5,988 nt of DNA from JAWXBM01 sp037968555 (GTDB lineage Bacteria > Pseudomonadota > Gammaproteobacteria > Xanthomonadales > SZUA-36), in NCBI GenBank assembly GCA_037968555.1, contig JBBKVS010000264.1, positions 1 through 5,988 on the forward strand, in the 5' to 3' direction. Position numbers and translations under genes: made by a program. Of the stretch, positions 1-5,811 are shown one piece after another (position 1 is the stretch's first letter; each line of letters opens with the position of its first letter). The notes under the pieces were generated by a model, which searched no databases, was not told where the DNA came from, and saw nothing but the letters and a program-made list of their open reading frames with translations.

Positions 1-934
1 CAATCACATCAATGGCAGTGCCCGGATCATTAACAGCCGGCGACAGGGCACGGCCGGCAATCTCAGATAACACCACCAGACCAAAGCGCGGATCGTCATC
101 AAACAATCGATCACCGCCAATCTGGAATGCCGCTGCTACGCGTTTCTTGTTTGATTCGTGTTCCTCAGACTCTGTGCGGATATAAGCCAGTGGCCGGTCC
201 GGCGAGGTGAAGGTTCCGGGCAAAGCAGCCACCACGACTTGTCCTTCGGTCGCTTCAGCCCAGGATTGCAGGGCGGAAATGTCGATGTGCTGCACATAGC
301 CAACAGTTTCGGCAAATACCGCCTGTCCTTTGCCTGAGGATTTCAAGGCCAGACCACCCAGAGCAGGCTTCTCCCGCCACCGTTTCAAAGCCTGTGCCGT
401 TGCGTGCTCGACTTTGTTGATGGTTGATCCCATGCGGCCCAGCCTGGCTATGCTATCGACCCAACTTACGAAGGTAATGACGACTATGGCAAATACGATG
501 ATGGTCAGGACAAACAGGAGGAACAGACCCGCTTTGCCGAAATATTGATTCATGACCGCGGTAAGCGCCACCATGCTGAATATGAACGAGCCGACGAACG
601 TTGAAAGCGCATTTTGTGATGAACCATCGGCGACTACCAGGGTAAACGAGCGCGGTGTAGCCGTGACGCTGGCTGAAGCGTAGGCAGACACCATCGCCCC
701 GACTGAGAAGGTGGCAATCACCAACATACTGGTGGCCATAATGGACAATAACTTCTCAATGGAATCCGCTGCAATTTCAGGTACGAAATGCGCCAGGAAG
801 GTGTCATCCGCCAGCTTGGCGATAAATACTGCGCCTATGGACAGCAGGCAAACCACCAGTGGCTTGACCCACAGGCGATCACGTAAGCGATTGAGGATAA
901 ATCTGAGGCGGTCTTTCGAGATAAAAATGCTCAA
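1..934 (-). CDS. DUF2254 family predicted membrane protein (C-terminus cut by window edge)
   Basis: Translating the minus strand from a TTG at 934-932 gives 311 open residues running off the left edge. Four hydrophobic segments are visible, at about residues 24-42, 62-88, 108-128 and 136-158. A soluble region follows from about residue 165. It contains GYVQHID (212-218) and ends in RALSPAVNDPGTAIDVI (295-311), close to the ALSPxxNDPxTA signature I recognise from DUF2254. The membrane part includes SAYASASVTATPRS (83-96), also typical. The family has no established biochemical function; an inner-membrane location follows from the segments. Members are usually a little over 400 residues, so roughly 100 residues are missing. 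I chose the TTG because an AGAGGAG Shine-Dalgarno lies 6 nt upstream and because it starts the protein just before the conserved KDRLRF. In-frame ATGs at 979 (poorer AAGG, 3-nt spacing) and 1039 (no ribosome site) are alternatives. The gene is divergent from the lipoprotein at 1159. Confidence 0.85.
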   Translation of the reverse strand, partial: MSIFISKDRLRFILNRLRDRLWVKPLVVCLLSIGAVFIAKLADDTFLAHFVPEIAADSIEKLLSIMATSMLVIATFSVGAMVSAYASASVTATPRSFTLVVADGSSQNALSTFVGSFIFSMVALTAVMNQYFGKAGLFLLFVLTIIVFAIVVITFVSWVDSIARLGRMGSTINKVEHATAQALKRWREKPALGGLALKSSGKGQAVFAETVGYVQHIDISALQSWAEATEGQVVVAALPGTFTSPDRPLAYIRTESEEHESNKKRVAAAFQIGGDRLFDDDPRFGLVVLSEIAGRALSPAVNDPGTAIDVI

Positions 935-940
935 GCCTGT

Positions 941-947
941 CTCCTCT
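941..947 (-). promoter_or_regulatory. Ribosome binding site deciding a TTG start
   Basis: The minus strand reads AGAGGAG, then a 6-nt spacer, then TTG at 934. This is the best Shine-Dalgarno match upstream of the DUF2254 gene. It favours the rare TTG start over the in-frame ATG 15 codons further upstream at 979. Confidence 0.5.
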
Positions 948-1004
948 GTGACCTTGCGAGAATCCTGTAGTCGGCTCATCGACCTTATTCGATACGCCGG
1001 CCAG

Positions 1005-1017
1005 TCCCGGTCCGGGA
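1005..1017. repeat. 13-bp GC-rich palindrome upstream of the DUF2254 gene
   Basis: TCCCGG-T-CCGGGA is a perfect 6-1-6 inverted repeat, 71 bp upstream of the TTG start at 934 and 26 bp upstream of the alternative ATG at 979. It would lie in the 5' leader or promoter of the DUF2254 gene, as an operator half-site pair or a small RNA hairpin. It may also be chance, since the stem is only 6 bp. Confidence 0.3.
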
Positions 1018-1073
1018 TGGCAACGAGACGGGCTTCCATTAGGCCATTGCATGATCAGGGAACGCAACCAGCG

Positions 1074-1113
1074 AATAGACCGTTCACTTCACGTTTACGT
1101 TGCCGGGTCTATT
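1074..1113. repeat. 8-bp inverted repeat with a 24-bp centre in the divergent intergenic region
   Basis: AATAGACC at 1074-1081 is matched by its perfect reverse complement GGTCTATT at 1106-1113. The right arm overlaps the 18-bp palindrome at 1110-1127 and the candidate -10 box. The 32-bp centre-to-centre spacing, about three helical turns, would suit a looped or dimeric regulator site. This is an inference from spacing only. Confidence 0.3.
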
Positions 1114-1115
1114 AT
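1088..1115 (+). promoter_or_regulatory. Candidate sigma-70 promoter for the lipoprotein gene
   Basis: TTCACG at 1088-1093 (4 of 6 to the -35 consensus) and TATTAT at 1110-1115 (5 of 6 to the -10 consensus) are separated by 16 bp. They would start a transcript at about 1122, some 37 nt before the lipoprotein ATG. A weaker alternative is TTGCCG at 1100-1105 with TAATAC at 1123-1128. Short promoter matches in AT-rich DNA are often accidental. Confidence 0.3.
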
Positions 1116-1127
1116 TGAGCAATAATA
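1110..1127. promoter_or_regulatory. 18-bp palindrome, candidate operator between divergent genes
   Basis: TATTATTG-AG-CAATAATA is a perfect 8-2-8 inverted repeat, 31 bp upstream of the lipoprotein start. It overlaps the best -10 candidate (1110-1115) and the predicted transcription start. No T-run follows it, so a terminator is unlikely. Size, symmetry and position fit a binding site for a dimeric regulator that could act on one or both divergent genes. I do not recognise the motif as a known regulator's consensus. Confidence 0.4.
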
Positions 1128-1142
1128 CTTCTGCAGAAATCC

Positions 1143-1148
1143 AGGAAG
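1143..1148 (+). promoter_or_regulatory. Ribosome binding site of the lipoprotein gene
   Basis: AGGAAG lies 10 nt before the ATG at 1159. It supports this start, which also gives a complete lipoprotein signal peptide. Confidence 0.5.
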
Positions 1149-1158
1149 CCTTTAATCA

Positions 1159-2031
1159 ATGAAGAATCATTTGAAGATCATAGCAGCATGGCTACTGTGC
1201 ACATTTCTGCTGAGTGCTTGCTCAGGCACATTCGCATATAACAGACTGGATTGGCTGATCCCGTGGTATGCGAATACTTTCGTTGATCTCTCCAGTGAAC
1301 AGCAGCAGTCTTTTCGTGATCAGTTGGTACCATTGCTGCAATGGCACAGGCAGGAAGAACTGGCCCAATATCAGCAAATGCTCGATCAGGTTGAAACTGA
1401 GATGGAGAATCCGCTTTCAGCCAGCCAGGTTCAAAGCTGGATTAAGGAACTGTTACTGGCGGGAACTCGGATTGAAGAATCCACGCTGGAAGTTGCGCTG
1501 GAATTTGGCAGCAGTTTCAGCAACGAACAAATGACTGAATTCATCCAAAGCCTGTATGAACAACAGGATGAATATGAAGAAAAATATCTGTCCCGCACCG
1601 ATGCAGAGTACGTGGCTGAAAACGCTGAGCACATGCAAAAACTGCTGGAGAAATTGCTGGGCCGCCTGCAAACAGACCAGAAAGAGCTCTTGCAGCAAGG
1701 TGCTCAAAGCATGCAACGATTTGATACAGAATGGCTGAATGATCGCCGGTTATGGTTGGAACAACTTGAGCCTTTGCTGGCAAGGAAAACCGGCTGGCAG
1801 CAGCAGGTCGTGCAGGCTCATCAATACCGGTTGAAAAGCCGTACCGCACAGTACCAGCAAATTCTTGATTACAATACCCAGGTTATCGCAAAGACAATGG
1901 CCGATATACTGAATTCCCGAACTGACAAACAGCAAACACATGCCGTGCGGAAATTTGATGATATGCGAGCCACTTTGCAAGAACTGATAAACGCACCTGG
2001 TGCAAAATCCGATCAAGTGTCGCCTCAATAG
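1159..2031 (+). CDS. DUF6279-type outer-membrane lipoprotein
   Basis: This 290-residue protein opens with a lipoprotein signal: MKNHLK, a hydrophobic stretch (residues 7-18), and the lipobox LLSAC with the lipidated cysteine at 21. Residue +2 is Ser rather than Asp, which by the usual Lol rule predicts the inner leaflet of the outer membrane. The mature N-terminus, YNRLDWLIPWY (27-37) followed by VDLSSEQQ (42-49) and LLQWHRQEEL (59-68), matches my memory of gammaproteobacterial DUF6279 lipoproteins. The rest (about 65-280) is almost all helix-forming, rich in Gln, Glu and Leu, with likely coiled coils around 125-185 and 225-275. The family's function is unknown to me; a periplasmic scaffold or envelope role is only inferred. 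The gene follows the divergent promoter region and precedes the hydratase by 75 nt. The family call is from motif memory, not a search. Confidence 0.85.
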   Translation: MKNHLKIIAAWLLCTFLLSACSGTFAYNRLDWLIPWYANTFVDLSSEQQQSFRDQLVPLLQWHRQEELAQYQQMLDQVETEMENPLSASQVQSWIKELLLAGTRIEESTLEVALEFGSSFSNEQMTEFIQSLYEQQDEYEEKYLSRTDAEYVAENAEHMQKLLEKLLGRLQTDQKELLQQGAQSMQRFDTEWLNDRRLWLEQLEPLLARKTGWQQQVVQAHQYRLKSRTAQYQQILDYNTQVIAKTMADILNSRTDKQQTHAVRKFDDMRATLQELINAPGAKSDQVSPQ

Positions 2032-2083
2032 TTTTATCAACCTGTCGTCAGGCGAAAGTTTTATCAACCTGTCGTCAGGCGAA
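2030..2083 (+). repeat. Perfect tandem duplication, 2 x 27 bp
   Basis: A 27-bp unit starting AGTTTTATCAACC and ending CAGGCGAA occurs twice back to back without a mismatch, at 2030-2056 and 2057-2083. The first copy begins with the last two bases of the lipoprotein's TAG stop, and the second ends 23 nt before the hydratase ATG. Each unit holds a small CCTG-TCGT-CAGG hairpin. A partial echo (ATCAA, one base, TGTCG) at 2012-2022 could be a decayed third copy but may be chance. The perfect match suggests recent slippage or copying, or selection for two sites. Confidence 0.9.
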
Positions 2084-2106
2084 ACACCAGGGAAAGGAAA
2101 ATCTGC

Positions 2107-2970
2107 ATGGCCATTGATCCACAAAAATTATGCGAGCTGAAGTTACCACCACGTTTGCGAACATACACACGACAAGACGCCCGTCTGTATGCACTGAGCA
2201 CCGGCTTTGGCAACGATCCTTTGCTCGAATCTGAACTCGATTTTGTGACCGATCGCAAAAGCTTTAAAACCGTTCCGACCATGGCTTCAATTTTTGCGGA
2301 GGTCATTCTGGACCTGACACTGGCCTGCGATTTCCAACGTCCGGAACTCGCCTTACACGGCCAGCAAATGCTTGAGCTGTTCGCACCATTGCCTGATGCC
2401 GCCACCCTGGAAATTACCGGTGCCATACCTGCCCTGTTTGATCGCGGTGAGGCGCGCGGGGCAGAAATACATATGCTGGCAGAAGCGCGCATCCAGGGTA
2501 GTGATGATCTGCTGTACCGCGCCACCTACGTCACCATTGCCCGAGGCGATGGCGGGTATGGCGGATCCAGGCCCGTTTCGCAATCAGAGCGCAAACGCGT
2601 GCCGGATCGGCCTGCAGACCACCAATGTGAGATTCAGACACAACCCAATCAGGCTCTGCTGTACGCCCTGAACGGCGACCTCAATCCCATTCACACACAA
2701 CCGCGCATTGCTAGCAAAGCCGGATTCGAAGCGCCGATTTTGCATGGACTCTGCACTTACGGCCTGGCCTTCCGAGCCCTGATGGCGAGCTGTTGCGATT
2801 ACGAAGCTGCGAATACCAAACGTTTTGATGTTCGGTTTTCAGCGCCCGTCATTCCCGGCGACACGCTGGCTTTTGAATTCTGGCAGCTGGATGAAGGCAT
2901 TGCTTTCCAGGCCACCAGCCAACACAGTGGCAAGCGGGTACTGAAAGAAGGTATCTACGAATCTTTTTAA
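2107..2970 (+). CDS. MaoC-like (R)-specific enoyl-CoA hydratase (hydratase 2), double hotdog
   Basis: This 287-residue protein has the two-hotdog layout of the hydratase-2 domain of peroxisomal multifunctional enzyme 2 and its stand-alone bacterial relatives. The family hydrates trans-2-enoyl-CoA to (R)-3-hydroxyacyl-CoA. The N-terminal half (about 1-145) carries YALSTGFGNDP (28-38) and LHGQQ (83-87), the non-catalytic substrate-binding fold. A GGYGG linker (149-153) leads to the catalytic hotdog. There YALNGDLNPIH (186-196) holds the catalytic pair Asp191 and His196, followed by ILHGLCTYG (211-219). Length and both halves look complete. AAGGA lies 8 nt before the ATG. The protein is cytoplasmic, and chain-length preference cannot be read from sequence. 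No PHA or fatty-acid genes lie next to it here. The family is confident; the physiological pathway is not. Confidence 0.92.
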   Translation: MAIDPQKLCELKLPPRLRTYTRQDARLYALSTGFGNDPLLESELDFVTDRKSFKTVPTMASIFAEVILDLTLACDFQRPELALHGQQMLELFAPLPDAATLEITGAIPALFDRGEARGAEIHMLAEARIQGSDDLLYRATYVTIARGDGGYGGSRPVSQSERKRVPDRPADHQCEIQTQPNQALLYALNGDLNPIHTQPRIASKAGFEAPILHGLCTYGLAFRALMASCCDYEAANTKRFDVRFSAPVIPGDTLAFEFWQLDEGIAFQATSQHSGKRVLKEGIYESF

Positions 2971-2975
2971 GCTTG

Positions 2976-3977
2976 CTACAACCAGGACGGTACGGGCAAT
3001 TCTTTGCTCCGCAGGAATTCCGGATTAAAGAGCTTGGACTGGTAACGGGTTCCGGAGTCACACAACATGGTAACGATGGTGTGTCCCGGACCCAGCTGAC
3101 GAGCCAGCTTGATGGCGCCAGCAACATTGATCGCGCTGGAGCCACCCAGGCACAGGCCTTCTTCCAACAGCAAATCAAACAACACCGGCAAAGCTTCTGC
3201 ATCACTGACCTGCACCGCTTCATTGATGGGCGCGCTGGCGATATTGGCGGTAATGCGACCCTGACCTATGCCTTCGGAAATGGAATTGCCTTCGCTGCGT
3301 AATTCGCCATGCTTGAACCAGTTGTACATGCACGAACCCATGGGGTCAGTCACGGCTACCACGATGTCTGAATTTTTTTCCCGCAGATAACGCCCAACGC
3401 CTGAAATCGTACCGCCCGTTCCAATCGCACAGCAGAAGGCATCCACCTGCCCCTCTGTCTGCTGCCAGATTTCCGGCCCGGTGGAACGATAGTGTCCATC
3501 CCCGTTATCGGTGTTTTCCCACTGGTTGGCATAAAGCACGCCATTCGCTTCAGTTTTGGCCAGCTCTTCAGCCAAACGCGCGGCCACGTGCACATAGTTT
3601 TCCGGATTCTTGAAGGGTACTGCAGGCACTTCATGTAACTCGGCTCCCATCAGCCTGAGCGCGGCCTTCTTTTCCTCTGCCTGGGTATCGGGAATGGTGA
3701 TGACGGTACGGTAACCCCGGGCATTGGCCACCATGGCCAGGCCAATACCGGTGTTGCCGGCGGTGCCTTCCACAATCACACCACCGGGTCGAAGTTCACC
3801 ACGTGATTCTGCATCCAGGATAATGTACTTGGCTGCGCGATCCTTGATTGACCCGCCCGGATTCATGAATTCCGCCTTGCCCAGGATGTTACAGCCGGTT
3901 AAATCTGAAGCCTTACGCAACCTGATCAGGGGCGTATTGCCAATGGCATCGAGCAGGGAATCGTAAACGTTGATCAT
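2976..3977 (-). CDS. cysK: Cysteine synthase A-like PLP enzyme (O-acetylserine sulfhydrylase family)
   Basis: This 333-residue fold-type II PLP enzyme would form L-cysteine from O-acetylserine and sulfide in the cytoplasm. IGNTPLIRL (12-20) opens the fold. GGSIKDRAA (41-49) carries the Schiff-base Lys45. TAGNTG (72-77) is the substrate Asn-loop and GTGGT (186-190) the PLP-phosphate loop. SISEGIGQGRI (232-242), the LCLGGSSAINVAGA region (275-288) and the NPEFLRSK tail (318-325) match the branch usually annotated cysteine synthase A in proteobacteria, which also resembles fungal mitochondrial cysteine synthase 2. It differs from E. coli CysK (323 residues): SIKDR replaces SVKCR, and Ala73 replaces the Asn-loop Ser. 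The substrate is therefore family-based, and the symbol is given with that reserve. A weak GGA site lies 5 nt before the ATG. It lies downstream of the GGT-like gene on the same strand and overlaps nothing. Confidence 0.88.
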   Translation of the reverse strand: MINVYDSLLDAIGNTPLIRLRKASDLTGCNILGKAEFMNPGGSIKDRAAKYIILDAESRGELRPGGVIVEGTAGNTGIGLAMVANARGYRTVITIPDTQAEEKKAALRLMGAELHEVPAVPFKNPENYVHVAARLAEELAKTEANGVLYANQWENTDNGDGHYRSTGPEIWQQTEGQVDAFCCAIGTGGTISGVGRYLREKNSDIVVAVTDPMGSCMYNWFKHGELRSEGNSISEGIGQGRITANIASAPINEAVQVSDAEALPVLFDLLLEEGLCLGGSSAINVAGAIKLARQLGPGHTIVTMLCDSGTRYQSKLFNPEFLRSKELPVPSWL

Positions 3978-3996
3978 GGTGTTCCAGTCATATTGA

Positions 3997-4028
3997 GGTA
4001 GCAGCCTTACGATAAGGTCTACGCTACC
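3997..4028 (-). other. Intercistronic stem-loop between the GGT-like and cysteine synthase-like genes
   Basis: Read on the minus strand, GGTAGC (4028-4023) pairs with GCTACC (4002-3997), and CCTTA (4017-4013) pairs with TAAGG (4009-4005) around a TCG loop. Two more pairs can form between them (4003-4004 with 4019-4020), leaving only a 1-nt and a 2-nt bulge: 13 base pairs in 32 nt. It lies within the 56-nt gap, 5 nt after the upstream stop and 19 nt before the downstream ATG. No U-run follows, so it is not a standard intrinsic terminator. An mRNA-stability, processing or translation-control element is inferred. Confidence 0.55.
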
Positions 4029-4033
4029 AGAAA

Positions 4034-5782
4034 TCAGTATCCGGCCGAAGCACCGTCAAACCGCATCTCGGTGCCACCCCAATAAACCCCGTTTTGCGGA
4101 TCACGCCAAACGGCCTGATAACCGCCGTATGAGCCAGCATAAGCCCGTTCACCGTGACTGACCGTGTGGCCGCGTTTTCTCAATTCAGCAACCACAGCTT
4201 CACTCACCCCGGCTTCCAGACTGAGTTGACCGCCATCGGACATCTTGCCGCCAGTGGGCTGTGAAGCGGTTTGATGCACAAAACGCGCCGCATCTCCGGC
4301 CTGTTGTACATTCATGCCGAAATCCACCAGGTTGGCAACGATTTGCGCATGGGCTTGCGGTTGCAGGTAGCCGCCCATCACCCCGAATGCCATCAAAGGT
4401 TTCCCATCCTTCAGAATGAATGCCGGAATGATGGTGTGGAACGGCCGCTTGCCGGCTGCATAGACATTCGCATGAGAGGCTTCCATGGAAAAGGAGCTGC
4501 CACGGTTCTGCAGTGCAAAACCCGTACCTTCCGCCACGATACCGCTGCCAAATTCCCAGAAATTGCTTTGAATGAAGGAAACCATCATGCCGCTACTGTC
4601 TGCGGTAGCTAAATAAGTGGTATCACCATGCAATGGCGGCTGGCCCGCAGGCACGCTCTGTGCAGCCTGTTGCATATTGATCAGTGCTGCGCGTTCCTGG
4701 GCATAGCTTTCGGAAAGCAGGAACGACACAGGAATATCGGAAAAATCCGGGTCAGAGTAAAACCTGGCGCGGTCTTCATATGCGAGTTTGCTGGCTTCGG
4801 CCAAGATGTGCCAATAGTCGGCGCTGTCTCTTCCCAACTCTGCCAAGGGAAATTGCTGCATGATGTTCAGCATCTGCAAGGCGGCAATGCCTTGTGAATT
4901 GGGTGGCAATTCGTATACATCATAGCCGCGGTAGTTCACCGACACCGGCTTGACCCATTCACCGCTGTGCCTGGCCAGATCACTGGCCTGCAGATGACCA
5001 CCAGCTGCCTGTACCGCGGCAACGATGCGCCGTCCGATATCACCCTGGTAATAAACGCCACGGCCGCCAGCTGCCAGTCGTTCATAGCTGTCCGCCAGGT
5101 CGGGATTGGCAAACACCTCACCCACGGCCGGCGCTGCACCCTTGGGCCTGAAGACGCGGCGCAGTTCTGCGATAGCAGCCTCTGTCAGGTCTTCACCCGG
5201 AAATTCAGCGAGGGCCTCCGACCAGGTGTGGGCATCCACTTCTGTGATCGCAACACCCTGCCGCGCATATTCAATTGCAGGCGCAAGTAATTCTGCCATG
5301 GGCAGTTTGCCAAACCGCTGGTGCAGGGCGAACCAGCCATCCACTGCACCGGGAACGCTGACCGACAGCGCACCGAACAGTGGTAAAGGCTTGCCCTTTC
5401 CCAACTGCGCCTGCATCTCGGAGTAGCCAAAATCAGCCGCCGTACGACCACTGCCGTTGTAAGCCACCAATTCACCCGACTTCGGATCCCAGACTATGGC
5501 AAACAGATCACCACCGATACCGCAGGCATAGGGTTCGACCAGTGCCAGCATGGCATTGGCAGCAATGGCAGCATCAATGGCAGTACCACCTTTTTGCAGG
5601 ATATCCACGGCAATAGCCGAAGCGATGGGGTGGGAAGTAGAGGCCATACCATTGCGGCCCAGCACCGGGCTGCGGCTCACAAATCGATCACCGGTATAAC
5701 GCGTGCCGTAGTCGGAGTTCCCAGAGGAGGCTGTTTCAGCAGTCGTCATCATCAATACCATCAAGCAACATCTGATCCACAT
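4034..5782 (-). CDS. Gamma-glutamyltransferase-like Ntn hydrolase (GGT family)
   Basis: This 582-residue protein matches the GGT family end to end, from SPVLGRNGMASTSHPIAS (38-55) to the terminal TAGY-like SAGY. GGTAIDAAIA (65-74), PYACGIGGDLF (84-94) and NGSGRTAA (109-116) are family motifs. HGDTTYLATAD (385-395) holds the predicted autoprocessing site. Cleavage before Thr388 would give a 387-residue large and a 195-residue small subunit, with Thr388 as nucleophile. GVMGGYLQPQ (467-476) supplies the oxyanion Gly-Gly. Residues that bind the gamma-glutamyl group in E. coli GGT are not conserved (see findings), so a GGT-like acylase or peptidase of other specificity is possible. The N-terminus (MWIR, then CLMVLMM, then TTAETA) resembles a short signal peptide, suggesting the periplasm, but is marginal. 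The ATG at 5782 is the first after an in-frame TGA, with AGGG 7 nt upstream. It is probably co-transcribed with both minus-strand neighbours. Confidence 0.92.
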   Translation of the reverse strand: MWIRCCLMVLMMTTAETASSGNSDYGTRYTGDRFVSRSPVLGRNGMASTSHPIASAIAVDILQKGGTAIDAAIAANAMLALVEPYACGIGGDLFAIVWDPKSGELVAYNGSGRTAADFGYSEMQAQLGKGKPLPLFGALSVSVPGAVDGWFALHQRFGKLPMAELLAPAIEYARQGVAITEVDAHTWSEALAEFPGEDLTEAAIAELRRVFRPKGAAPAVGEVFANPDLADSYERLAAGGRGVYYQGDIGRRIVAAVQAAGGHLQASDLARHSGEWVKPVSVNYRGYDVYELPPNSQGIAALQMLNIMQQFPLAELGRDSADYWHILAEASKLAYEDRARFYSDPDFSDIPVSFLLSESYAQERAALINMQQAAQSVPAGQPPLHGDTTYLATADSSGMMVSFIQSNFWEFGSGIVAEGTGFALQNRGSSFSMEASHANVYAAGKRPFHTIIPAFILKDGKPLMAFGVMGGYLQPQAHAQIVANLVDFGMNVQQAGDAARFVHQTASQPTGGKMSDGGQLSLEAGVSEAVVAELRKRGHTVSHGERAYAGSYGGYQAVWRDPQNGVYWGGTEMRFDGASAGY

Positions 5783-5811
5783 GGCGAGGCCCTGTATTCA
5801 ACAAAAAAAAA

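Noticed and set aside
711..1118. A 135-codon plus-strand open frame (and a 62-codon minus-strand one at 879-1067)
   Set aside because: The first lies mostly antisense to the DUF2254 gene and the second is in another frame of the same strand. Neither has a credible domain or ribosome site, while the DUF2254 frame has clear family motifs.
2030..2083. The 27-bp repeats as a CRISPR array
   Set aside because: There are only two units and they are directly adjacent, with no spacer between them and no cas gene nearby.
1750..2525. Minus-strand open frames at 1750-2124 and 2064-2525
   Set aside because: Both lie antisense to the lipoprotein and hydratase genes, and both cover the tandem repeat. Their compositions are not protein-like, and the plus-strand frames carry recognisable families.
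3978..3991. Upstream ATG in the cysteine synthase-like leader starting a 5-codon frame that overlaps the true start
   Set aside because: It has no ribosome site and is too short to distinguish from chance. I do not call it a leader peptide.
4271..5616. Several plus-strand open frames of 78-113 codons within 4271-5616
   Set aside because: All are antisense shadows of the GGT-like gene, which is intact and has family motifs along its whole length.
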